Source: Hansfordia pulvinata (taxonomy: Eukaryota; Ascomycota; Sordariomycetes; Xylariales). From it: a DNA stretch of 64,000 nucleotides. The notes beneath the pieces are model-generated. The model was not told where the DNA came from, did no database searches, and saw only the letters and a list, made by a program, of their open reading frames with translations. A program made the translations under genes and the position numbers. Below are positions 1 to 9,076 of the stretch, in pieces; position 1 is the stretch's first letter; every line of letters begins with the position of its first letter. The stretch is taken from the NCBI GenBank assembly GCA_006538405.1, contig BJKQ01000004.1, positions 1,736,001 through 1,800,000 on the forward strand, given 5' to 3'.

Positions 1-726
1 TCGCCTACGAGGAGGACCACATGGTGCCCGCCGACTCGAACGAGGCCGTCGCCGCCGGCACGCTGCACGTCGTCACCTACAACACGCCCGTCCCGCTGCG
101 GCCGCTGATGGTCAGGCTCGTCGGCGTCCTGCTCGAGCCGCGCCTGCGCGCCGCCATGAGGTGAGTTCTTGTGTTTGACAGTCGCTTATTCGGATATCAG
201 GTGGTAGTGAGTGACCGAGGAAAAGAAAGCTGACCCTGCCCTCTCTCCCCCACGGGGAAAAAAAAAAAAAAGACTCCCGGAACCCTCCCGAGCGCACACC
301 CTGCTGGTCCACGCCCTCCTGCGCGTCCGCGCCCTCGCCGTGCGACACCTCCACCTGCCCCGCCCGGCCCTCCTGCGCCGCCGCTTCTTCACCGACGACC
401 CGGACCCGGAGACGGGCCGGTACCACGCGACCCAGTACGTCGCGCACCCCTGGTACGTCCGCCCCGGGTTCCGGGCCCGCTGGGGCAGCCTCGAGGCCCT
501 GCGCACCCGCCTGCTGTGGCGCGGCCTGCTGCCCGGCGACGGCGGCGCCGCGTACCACCCGGAGGGGTACGACATTGCCGAGGTCGGGCCCGAGGCGCTC
601 CGGGGCAAAGGGGGCCCGGAGATGGAGCGGATCAAGGAGGAGCTGAGGGCGAGGGAGGAGAGTAGGAGAGCTGGTGGTCGTGGTGGTGGTGGCTGTCCCA
701 TGGCGACGGTGATGCCTTTGATGTGA
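1..726 (+). CDS. MpaB-like ER-bound oxygenase (DUF2236 family), 3' part
   Basis: The 5' end lies outside the window. Exon 1..160 reads in frame 3. A GTGAGT donor at 161 and an AG acceptor at 271-272, with a GCTGAC branch site near 229, remove a 112-bp intron and keep the frame. Exon 273..726 ends at TGA. The visible 200-odd residues match the C-terminal half of the fungal MpaB/DUF2236 family: an ADSN segment, a helix ending EPRLRAAMR, then an arginine-rich helix followed by a WYVRPGFRARWG-type motif and a final EGYDIAEVGPE motif. Family members are membrane-associated oxygenases; MpaB itself cleaves a terpenoid side chain in mycophenolate synthesis, but most relatives have unknown substrates. 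No secondary-metabolite genes are visible next to it, so a pathway cannot be assigned. The extreme C-terminus is Gly/Arg-rich and probably disordered. The family call is from recalled motif similarity. Confidence 0.65.
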
Positions 727-1942
727 AAGCGCGGAAAGGGTGCTTTGGCTGTCAGTGGTAGAGAGAGTCGGGGTAGACAGACACAGACACGGGTTAACCA
801 AGCTCAAATCTCTCCCCGACTCCAGCAATCTTCTCGCTGAACAACAGACTCAAGGCGCAACCTCGAGGACAACGCATATGGTACCTCCAATGTAGGCATT
901 CCTCGCGTGAGTGATATGTCCTGGGGCATCAGAGCGGCAGTGTTGTGTGTCAAGTGTTGTGTACAGCATTTGCTGTCAGTGTACATAGGTTGGACGCCAG
1001 TCAAATGGTAGGTATGTCACTTTAATTCCGTGTGTTGAAGCCGTATCTCGCTGACGCACTTCCTCTGTATAAGAGGTATATGTACCGTAGGTAAGGTCCA
1101 GGCGTACCTGAGGACAGAGCCTTCCACCTTCGAGTTGCACCCAGACGGCCTGCGACTTCCTCGCCCATGAGCCCGTCACCTCCATCGGCTGACTGCTCCG
1201 CTCCGTTCTGTTCCATCCCGTTACGCGCAGCCCACGAACAGGTACGCCTGCAGCCTGTCGCTCCACGCGAGCGCGCCGCCGTACTTGTCGAAAATGTGAT
1301 TTATTCGATGCGTCGAGATCCATACCTTATGTACCTTATGTACGTCAGGTAAGGTGGGCGGGCGTCTCTTCGGACTCGTGGTAAAGTACGAGCTGGAGAA
1401 CTAACTCGCCTCCATCACGCATTGCATCTGTAAAAGCAGGAGGCCTTGAAGGATGAGTTCGGCACTGTCCGCCACCTTGGTTGACCCCGCGGAGACCTCG
1501 CTGGGAGAAGTAGGTCGATTGGGTAGATACTGCGAAAAAAACACGGCCCGTCGCTCCGACGACGGCTCCCTTTCCGCTTCCCCTTCCCCTTGCCTTTCAA
1601 GCAACGGCCACGAGGAAGAGGCGGACTTGGCACAATCCCTTCGGCGGAGAACCGCGCGCTTCGTCGCCAGGCCGAAGCGCCTCTGAGCACAGCACCTAGA
1701 AACATGTAGGTAGGTAGAATCGTGTGTTGATTGAACTGTTGGCTCGGGATTGCACTCGCCACCTGCCGACTCTGATCCCTCCCCGCCGCTAACTCAGCTA
1801 CTGTCTACCTACCTACCTGTACCACCTTAGGTAACCTTACCCTCTGTGAACAGTACGAGGAGGCAATGGGCAATTGCTGCATCTGACTCAATCTAAAGCG
1901 CCCTGCTTCAGGGGTGCCGGCCGAGCCTGCGCTTGACCAAGC
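727..1942. other. Intergenic, no gene seen
   Basis: About 1.2 kb between two convergent genes. It contains several copies of a dispersed TACCT/AGGTA-type motif (around 1079-1100, 1321-1352, 1706-1716 and 1800-1842) and no reading frame that looks like protein. It should hold the 3' ends of both neighbours. Confidence 0.5.
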
Positions 1943-2367
1943 TCAGCCCTCCACGCTGGGCAGAACCCCGTCGCTTTCAGGCGACGGGGACTTCTTTTGG
2001 ATTTGCCGCCATACCAGCTCAATCTCCCTGCGAGTGACGGAGACCCCTTGCTCCTTGTACCTTTCTATGATGTTCGCATACCAGCCGGATGTCCCCACCC
2101 GACCCCCTGCTGCCACGATCCGCCCAGAGAGCCTCTCGAGGTCCTTGGCGTTGACGTTGCCTCTCTTCTGCAAATCGCGCGTTTCCGACAGGTGCGTGGT
2201 CAAGGGCTAGAGGCCTTCAGGTCAGTAAATCATGATCTCGCGACGCCAGGGGGCAGAATCGACGTGAAGCGCGAACCAACCTTTACCGCCCCTTCTCCAA
2301 CCGGTAATGCCCAGGCGATACCCGTGGCCAGGGTAAACACGCCGATGACTGCTGCGCTGAACTTCAT
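1943..2367 (-). CDS. Small secreted protein (114 aa), hypothetical
   Basis: Spliced gene on the minus strand, exons 2287..2367 and 1943..2206. The ATG at 2367-2365 begins a classic signal peptide (MKFSAAVIGVF, then small residues ending AWA before LPVGEG). A GTAAAG donor at 2286, a TTACTGACC branch site and a CTCTAG acceptor at 2207 remove an 80-bp intron in phase 0. The mature protein of about 94 residues has no cysteine. It has a QKR site near its N-terminus that could be cut by a Kex2-type protease, then two likely helices, the second rich in charged residues (ERYKEQGVSVTRREIELVW). I recognise no family. A secreted role is inferred from the signal peptide alone; it could be a candidate effector or a cell-wall-associated protein. 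Without the intron, exon 2 lacks an ATG, which supports the spliced model. It converges on the MpaB-like gene and lies upstream of the GH12 gene. Confidence 0.6.
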
Positions 2368-3303
2368 TTCTTAAGACGGTTCCCTGCGGCGTAGCAGACG
2401 GTTTTTATTTTTATTTTGAAAATGGGAAATGGGGAATGACGTTGCAAGAGTGCGTCGGATCGTGTTGGATATATCTTAACGAGGCTGGCGGTTGTCCTCC
2501 TGAGCTGAATGAGTGGAAGTGGTCACTTCGGCATTCTTATATTCTTCAACATGTCTGTATTCTGGCTCCCCTTTACCCGTAGACCATCTACAACCTAGCC
2601 ACGCTGCGCAATCAGTGGCGAGGTTCTCCTCGCATCGCCCCATCTAGTGCCCAGTGTTTACTCTTAGGGTTTGGAATAGTTTCTAAGTAAACGAACAAGA
2701 GGCGAGCGGAGACGTAAAACTCGCTTAAATCATCAGTCATTTCTTAAATAGCCTTTCGATCGACAAAAGTAGCCAAGCTCTTCTGTTCCAAAGCGGCCCT
2801 ACCGCCTGCGCCCTCACCGAGCATGGAACAGATGCCATACACCGTTCAAGTCGCGAGAAGATGCTTTTCGAGGACTGAACGGTCCACGCTACGACAGACG
2901 TGTATGGACTTGACGGGTCCAAGTTCTAGCCTCCATGGAGGACCTGCACGTCCCAAGTGAAGAATGACCTGCAGGTAATCGGGACCCGGTGCAAGGGTTC
3001 TGGCCGATAAGGGACAGAGACACAGGTCCATGGGACTGGGCAAAACTAGCACTCGTCCCGTTTTAGTCTGACCAGCTCTCATTATCGAGACTTTGCTGTA
3101 ACGGACCTAATTACCAGGCCGGCTGGCGGCAGAATGAGCCTCATTATCATGTCGTAGCGGGCACAAGTGGCGTCAGGAGAAGACAACGTCATGGTATTCA
3201 TAAACGACAGCTGATGCTTTCAACTCAACATCAACTCCGCCACTAACGGTCACGAATTCGGCAGGAAACCTCGCATTCATCCATCAAGTACACCCCCAGT
3301 CAT
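2368..3303. other. Intergenic, promoter side of the secreted gene
   Basis: About 0.9 kb. It holds a T-rich stretch near 2399-2420 just upstream of the secreted gene's ATG and a TATA-like GATATATC near 2468, read on the minus strand. Otherwise no coding signal is visible. It also carries the 3' end of the GH12 gene. Confidence 0.45.
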
Positions 3304-4211
3304 TCAGTTGATCGCCAGGCTGTAAGCGCTGGTAGTGTGAACGGCATCAGTTCCGACGAATGGCTCTGTGCCCGCACCAATGCTTGTAAGGTACTGCTTC
3401 AGTTAGCTTGGTAATCTTGGGAAGCGTAAGGTTCTTGAGAAGCTTACCTGGCTAGCTGGCAGACCCTGACTCTCCGTCAGGTACGTCAGGAATTCCTTCA
3501 CGTCACCGTTGAAGTTGGTGACTTGAGAAGCGGCCACGAAGCTGTAGACCTTCATGGAGCCATTGAGACCATAGTAGAGATTCCAAGACGTGCCTGCAAC
3601 AGTGGGGGTGGCAATCACGCTGCCGGTGGAAGAGATCGGACCGGCTCCTCCAATGGCAGCCAGCCAGATCATGATCTCGTACTCCGTGTCCCCAGAAGAG
3701 GTCGACGATGTGAAGGCGTCATAGGCCACGTTGGCTACCACATCGGATCCAGTGTAGCTGCGTAGCATCCACAGTTAGAATGCGCCCGGGGCTCGACAGT
3801 GTGACATTGACATCATATGGGTATTGCAGATTTGGGCAAGCAGGCCGCTGCCCGGAATACTGACCTCCAAGACCAGGTGGAGGGCATGCTCGAGATGGCC
3901 GACAGCTGCTTGGCGGTCGAGGTAAGCACAGCGTTGGCATAGGACTTGACGTTGTACTGCCCGCCAGCCCAAGTCCAAGAGGTTGACCACGCCAGGTTGC
4001 TGCCACTCATGCCCCCCACAGTCGTGCACTGAGAGCCTGAAGTCGCCGAATCTTGGCCCCAAAGGTTGTTGTAAATCGTGTAACCGCCCGTCTCGAGCGA
4101 GTCCCACTGGCCACACAGTTCCGTTGCGCGTTCCGCCAGGGTTGGCGACGGGGCGGGGGAGGCGAAAACATCGGCCGCGACCGCCAAGAGAAAGAGCGCG
4201 TAGGACTTCAT
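3304..4211 (-). CDS. Glycoside hydrolase family 12 endoglucanase/xyloglucanase
   Basis: Secreted enzyme that would cleave beta-1,4-glucan or xyloglucan outside the cell with retention of configuration. Three exons, 3865..4211, 3448..3757 and 3304..3393, code for 248 residues, a usual GH12 length. The introns are 107 bp (GTCAGT donor) and 54 bp (GTAAGC donor, CTAACTGAAGCAG acceptor); the splice sites restore WSWSYTGSD and QGLPASQYLTS. Residues 1-18 are a signal peptide. The family motif ELCGQWDS lies near residue 31. The expected nucleophile is Glu143 in YEIMIW and the expected acid/base is Glu211 in YLTESQG. There is no carbohydrate-binding module. A TATA-like element lies about 75 bp upstream of the ATG. 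The GH12 assignment is firm; the exact substrate (plain cellulose or xyloglucan) cannot be read from the sequence. Confidence 0.93.
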
Positions 4212-4283
4212 TGTTGCAGAGTTGGATGCCGAATCGAGGATAACACTTCTCTGATCAAAGCTCCCCGTTCAGTCACCATGGAA

Positions 4284-4297
4284 GAGATATATATACG
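4284..4297 (-). promoter_or_regulatory. TATA-like element of the GH12 gene
   Basis: On the minus strand the sequence reads GTATATATATCTC, about 75-85 bp upstream of the GH12 ATG. Position and composition fit a TATA box of an inducible gene. No transcript start can be seen, so this is a prediction. Confidence 0.4.
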
Positions 4298-4874
4298 CCT
4301 CCGAATAGTTGTTCCCTGCAGCAAAGCCCATGCGACACCAAATCGGACGAAACGAGGAAGCTCCGATGCGGGCCGCGGGGCCTTGATTCGAGCGCCATTC
4401 AGGGCCCAATTAGTATCTATGCTCCGGTCGCCGTGACCAAAAAGTGAGGGCAATTGAGAGTGTGGGGTGGAATGGAGACGGTCATTGGCGGAAATTGTGC
4501 GGCCCCTGCAGTTCAATCAATCGGGAACCATGGTCTTGCTCCGAACCACAAAGGCTTGGTGTATGGCCAGGGTTGTGCTGTTCGAAACGGGAACGGAGCA
4601 AACAGAGCAACGTTCGTGACAACGGCCCGATAGTTGCAAACGAGCCACGGATATCAGCCGTTCGGTTCATAAGCTGCTTCGCTAACTCTTTTGAGCTGAT
4701 GATGCGGCCGAATGGGCGAGGGAATTGTTGCAGTGGAAGAGCGATAAGTATAATACTGAGCCTCGAGAATAGGCTTCGGGTCTGGTTGAAGCAGTGTCTC
4801 TCATGCAACTGGCAGGTTTCATGCCAGCCTATGTCCGAGGTTGACGGGAGCACCTGCATCGACATTGGATTAGA
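4298..4874. other. Intergenic, GH12 upstream region
   Basis: About 0.6 kb between the GH12 start and the 3' end of the FAR1-type gene. No coding signal is visible. It is less GC-rich than the neighbouring genes and presumably carries the GH12 regulatory sites, but I cannot single out an operator with confidence. Confidence 0.4.
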
Positions 4875-6002
4875 TCAGGCAACGCCCTCCATCAACGACT
4901 CTTCGGGATGGTGATCCTCGTCTGGCAGATGATGCTCTTCTGGCGCCAGTTCCTGTGGCTCTTCTTCCAACTGATGCTCCTGAACCATCTGCAGCTGCAT
5001 GTCTGGTGATGCTTGTTGATGGTCGTGGTCGTGATCCTCGGGCTGTGGCTCTTGCTCAGATTCCTGTAGGGGTGGCGCGGGGTCTTGTAGGGACGGCGCG
5101 GCATCTTGTAGGGGCGGCGCGGGATCTTGCAGAGGCGGCGCGGGATCTTGCAGAGGCGGCGCGGGCGGAAGAGGGTGCTGCGAGGGCGAGATGGCAACGT
5201 CGACTGCTTGCACAGCCTGGTGCGCTTGTTGCTTGCGGACCTTGGTGAGGTAGTTTCGGATGTCGTGCTTAGTGAGAACGAGGCCGGGGTGTTTGAACTG
5301 GATCTGCGAGATGATGTCTCCGGTCGTATTCTTCGGGTTCATGGCGGCAGCCTCAATGTCGACCTTAACTTGGTCGCGGGCGCGGCGGCGGTTGTTGGCA
5401 ATCCCCGACGCCTCAATCGAGTCCACCATCTCGTGATTGTGGAGGCACAGCTGCTTCACGTAGGAGAACCGCCAAGTCTTTTCCCTCCAGGAAAACTTGA
5501 GGCAGCCCGACCAGGGGCAGCCGGTCTTGACCGAGGCTGTGTTGCGCGTCTTAACGTTGGGGTCGTTGGTCCTCTCCTTGCGCTTGACGGTGCCGCCTTT
5601 GTAGCACGCGTAGGTGATGCGCGTGTAGTCGCCGGTAGTAGGGCTCTTGTCGGAGCAGCGCTGGCGGGCGGCAGCGAAGCCAGAAGCCTCGCAGGCCTCG
5701 AGAAGAGCATTCTGGGCGGACTCGAGATCATCAAACATGCGGGTGCCGAGCTCGCGAAGAGGCTCGGGCTCATCGAGGACGGGCTGGACGGGGTCTTGCT
5801 GGCGGAAGACATGGAAGGCGGAGGAGGCAGGAATCTGCTCGGGAGTCGGGGGAATGGTGCCAGGAGGCAGCTGGGAGATGTGGAACTCGGAGGACTCGAC
5901 GTCCTCGAGCTCCTTCTTGAGGTCTTCGAGCTGCTTTTCGACAGCCGAGATCTGGCGCCTGATTTGCAGGGCCTTGAGATCGCGATACTGCATCGCCGAC
6001 AT
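4875..6002 (-). CDS. Stand-alone FAR1-type zinc-binding domain protein
   Basis: Intron-less gene of 375 residues starting at the ATG at 6002. Residues about 10-40 are a charged coiled coil (AVEKQLEDLKKELEDVES). Residues about 110-200 resemble the FAR1/WRKY-GCM1-type DNA-binding domain found at the N-terminus of MULE transposases: ITYACYKGG, then CPWSGCLKF, then a CLHNHEM pair, giving a C-C-H-H zinc set. The transposase catalytic domain is absent. The C-terminus holds about five copies of a PAPPLQD-like heptapeptide (21-bp DNA repeat) and then a Gln/Glu/His/Asp-rich acidic tail that could act in transcription activation. A nuclear DNA-binding role, perhaps as a domesticated transposase part, is inferred. 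It is divergent from the short-chain dehydrogenase gene across 1.4 kb. Confidence 0.8.
   Translation of the reverse strand: MSAMQYRDLKALQIRRQISAVEKQLEDLKKELEDVESSEFHISQLPPGTIPPTPEQIPASSAFHVFRQQDPVQPVLDEPEPLRELGTRMFDDLESAQNALLEACEASGFAAARQRCSDKSPTTGDYTRITYACYKGGTVKRKERTNDPNVKTRNTASVKTGCPWSGCLKFSWREKTWRFSYVKQLCLHNHEMVDSIEASGIANNRRRARDQVKVDIEAAAMNPKNTTGDIISQIQFKHPGLVLTKHDIRNYLTKVRKQQAHQAVQAVDVAISPSQHPLPPAPPLQDPAPPLQDPAPPLQDAAPSLQDPAPPLQESEQEPQPEDHDHDHQQASPDMQLQMVQEHQLEEEPQELAPEEHHLPDEDHHPEESLMEGVA
5063..5166. repeat. 21-bp tandem repeat inside the FAR1-type gene
   Basis: About five imperfect copies of a 21-bp unit (core CTTGTAGGGGCGGCGCGGGAT), in frame with the gene and coding for PAPPLQD heptapeptides. 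Copies differ at a few positions, so the array is not brand new, but the copy number may vary between strains. Confidence 0.8.
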
Positions 6003-7443
6003 GTCTGCAGCTGGCGCTCTGGAGCGAGCGATGGGCGAGCAGTGGGCAGGTGTGCAGCCGCGTTGGGCGGAATAAGATGATTGGGGGCTGGCGACGACTG
6101 CACCTCACCACTGCATGGGCCGGCCGAGCTCACAAGGTGGACGACGAGCCGGGGGTGCTGGCCAGTGCAATGGCAGAACGAGAACGGCGAATACGAGGGC
6201 GGGATTGCGCAGTCGCGTGAGGGACGGTGATGCACGGGTGTACTGCGGTCGGATGTGATAATGGGCCGGCGGCAACAAGGCTTGAGAGCGATGGCGGAAA
6301 GAAATGGCGGCACACGGTTGCGTGAGGAAGGTCGCGTTGGTTGAAGGACTGGTGGGCCAGGCGGGAGTGCAAAATTCAAACCCCAACAGAAGGTTGGGCC
6401 CGTGATTCAATTATCCGAGCCCGTCCATATACGCATACCGCACACATTTGAAAGCCATTCGGACGGGGGGAGTACGAGAAGGTACGAGGAGGCAGGCGGC
6501 CAGCAGGCCCGGCAGCAGCGACCCCTCGACGCGCATGTGGATCACGCCGGGCTGTGGGTGTCGTCAGACTGCGCGCAAGCCGCCTGCACCTCTTATGGAT
6601 GTCCAGGGCTCTCCAGCTGATGTACTGCTTCCAAAGCTACCTAGGAACCTTACCTAAGCACGCTAAGCAATCTACATGTAGCTGGCGAGCGGACAGCCTC
6701 GGCTAGTGATCATATTGGGTTAGCGCCAATCGAGGCCGTTGACGCGAATGTACTTGTACGAGTGAGACCCCAGCCTCCGCCCATGGACGCTGGCTGCCGC
6801 CTCTGTCGACTGTGTGCTCGCCAAAGCTCCCCGTGCCAATGCAAGCCCAGGGACGGCGAATAACCGGCTCGCTTGTCCCTGTTAACTGCATCTGTGCATG
6901 TATGTGTACCGGACTACATGACTAGAAATTTCTGCCGGCAAGAGTGCCTGGGTCGGAGCTGTTGAAATGGGAAGGTCGGTTCCATTTCCCCAGGTCCATG
7001 CCGTATCTGCACGCGCTGGTGAGGGGAGAGCACCCAAGGTACTCATATCCTGGGGTACATGTGGGAGCTACATGTATGGATCCTCGGCGCTCGTCCCCGC
7101 GGCGCTAGGATACGGTACCTTGCGGTGGATCTCGAACGGCCCAGCTTAACCTCAGTATGGCAGGACCACGTCGAACTGCCGCGAGCCCCGACTTGATGGC
7201 GTCCCCGACGGACGAGTTCGCTGGGCTTTGCTTCGTCTTTGACAACACAACCGGTTCTTTGCTGCTGCCCACCTATATTTCCTCCTCCTGACATTCTCGA
7301 GACACTCATCTTCCCAGTCTCGCCAATCTGTGGCTACTCGACCGGCTCTCTGGCTCTGACCGAGACACTGACCCAAGCCCCGAGCTCGGCGTACAGCAAC
7401 TATACACGACAGGCCATCCTCCACAGCCAGCTTGGGAAGCATC
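6003..7443. other. Divergent intergenic region between FAR1-type and SDR genes
   Basis: About 1.4 kb that must hold both promoters. The stretch 6003-6380 is GC-rich leader on the FAR1 side. A TACCTAGGAACCTTACCTAAG-type motif cluster lies near 6638-6660. The last 150 bp before the SDR start are pyrimidine-rich, a common fungal leader feature. No additional gene is visible. Confidence 0.45.
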
Positions 7444-8531
7444 ATGGCCGGCAAGGCACAGCAGAGAATTGAAGCTCTGGGCAACCAGCTGGCCCCCATC
7501 AACAAGGTGGCTGGCAAGTCTGCCGGCCCTAGGGTGGAAGGGAAGGTCGTCATAGTCACTGGTGAGTCCATTCCGGCGCCAACATGGCGAGCACACGGCC
7601 TCATTCTAGAGTGGACAATGCAGCTGGGGGAGTCACCAACTAACGTCCGTATCCTGGCATGAAGGAGCCAACTCGGCTCTTGGAATTGGCCGAGCCAGCG
7701 CCCACCAATTTGCCGAGAACGGTGCCCGGGCAGTCTATATCTGCGACTTTGACGACAGCAATCTCGAGGCGCACAAGCGCGAGATCAGCTCGCTTCACCC
7801 GGCAGTCGATGTCCACGTCCGCAAGTTCGACGCCTCGGACGACGCGGCCGTCAAGTCTGTGGTCGACGACGCAGTAGCGTCCTATGGCAGACTGGACATC
7901 TTCTTTGCCAATGCCGGCATCGTCGGCCCCGTCCAGCCCTTTACGAACATGGCCAAGGACGAGTTTATGAGGGTTCTCGACGTCAACGTCGCCAGGTATG
8001 TTTCCATCCTGGCCTGTTGTCCCTCTGGGACCGCGAGTTGTGCTCGATCGTGACTGACGCATGCCGCCGTACAGTGTCTGGCTTGCAGCAAAGTATGCCG
8101 CGCCCGCCATGCGCAAGACCTCGGCCGACAAGCCCGCCCCGGCCGGGAGCATCATCGGCACCGCGTCGGTCGCCGGGCTGCGGTCCAACGCCGGCACGGC
8201 GCCCTACTCGGCTTCCAAGGCCGGCGTCATATCGCTAGCTCACTCGCTTGCCTACGAGCTGGCTGGCACCAATGTGCGCGTCAACGCCCTGTGCCCGGGC
8301 ATCATCGAGACGGGCATGACGGCCCCGACGTTCGAAGCCGCCCGCGCTCGAGGTACGGAGGGTAAGATAGGCCAGCTCAACCCTCTCAAGCGCGGCGGTC
8401 GGGCCGACGAGATCGCCCGCGTCGCCCTCTTTCTCGGCAGCGACGAGGCCAGCTACGTCAATGGCCAGGCGTGGGCTGTCGACGGCGGCTTGAGTGCTGG
8501 CCACCCCTACGTTCTCGGCAAGATGCATTAG
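7444..8531 (+). CDS. Short-chain dehydrogenase/reductase (SDR)
   Basis: Three exons, 7444..7561, 7665..7995 and 8075..8531, code for 301 residues. Introns have GTGAGT and GTATGT donors; the splices restore [13 protein letters not shown] and DVNVASVWLAA. The nucleotide-binding loop is of the fungal NSxLGIGRA form, beginning at Thr39-Gly40. Catalytic features are NAG at 122-124, Ser181, Tyr194 and Lys198 (YSASK). The C-terminus [18 protein letters not shown] and the final [11 protein letters not shown] are typical of classical SDRs that reduce ketones or oxidise alcohols with NAD(P)(H). Asp67 or Asp69 after the second beta-strand (YICDFDD) suggests NAD(H), but this is inference. No signal peptide, so cytosolic. 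The substrate is unknown. The ATG at 7444 is chosen as the first in-frame methionine. Confidence 0.93.
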
Positions 8532-9076
8532 CCTCGCGGGGAACCAGGAGCCCGATGTTTTCCATATGACATGTGTAGCGATTTATTGAATGGAAGCATT
8601 CGCAATGCTCAACTCGGTCCTCTCACTTGCGTTTAACAGACCATGTCACCCGGTATGTACACGTAAATACCACTTGAGTGAATAGGCCGTGACGCAGAGG
8701 CCACCGACAGCACCAGCGACCGCACATAATTCTTGCTCACTATAGAGCCCCTCCCATCCACCGATCTCGGTTCAAGGTTACCTGGCCAAGGTAAGAGCAA
8801 ACGGCCCGTCTATTCGGCAACACAGTCATGCCACACCGCGGGGCGGATGTCGAATCACGCATCGTTCACTTGCATGCACACACCCGATGCCGAAAGCGGG
8901 GTGTTCTTCTTTCCCTCCATCCAAGGTCTGTGTAACATCCCGAAAAACAATCCGAATGCTCAACGGCTCATCCAGTCGCAAAAGCAGATGAAATCGTGAC
9001 TATCAGCGCCAAAGCCGCATCGACCTCAACCCCCAAACGGAACGCCGAAAACGATCGCAGTCGCTCAAGCAGAAGC
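8532..9076. other. Intergenic, no gene seen
   Basis: About 0.55 kb between two genes of the same direction. It carries the SDR 3' end and the promoter of the APH-like gene. An in-frame open stretch runs from about 8996 to the chosen ATG at 9077 but has no ATG of its own in frame. Confidence 0.4.

Noticed and set aside
5456..6379. 307-codon Ser/Pro/Arg-rich frame on the minus strand
   Set aside because: Out-of-frame shadow of the FAR1-type gene and its GC-rich leader.
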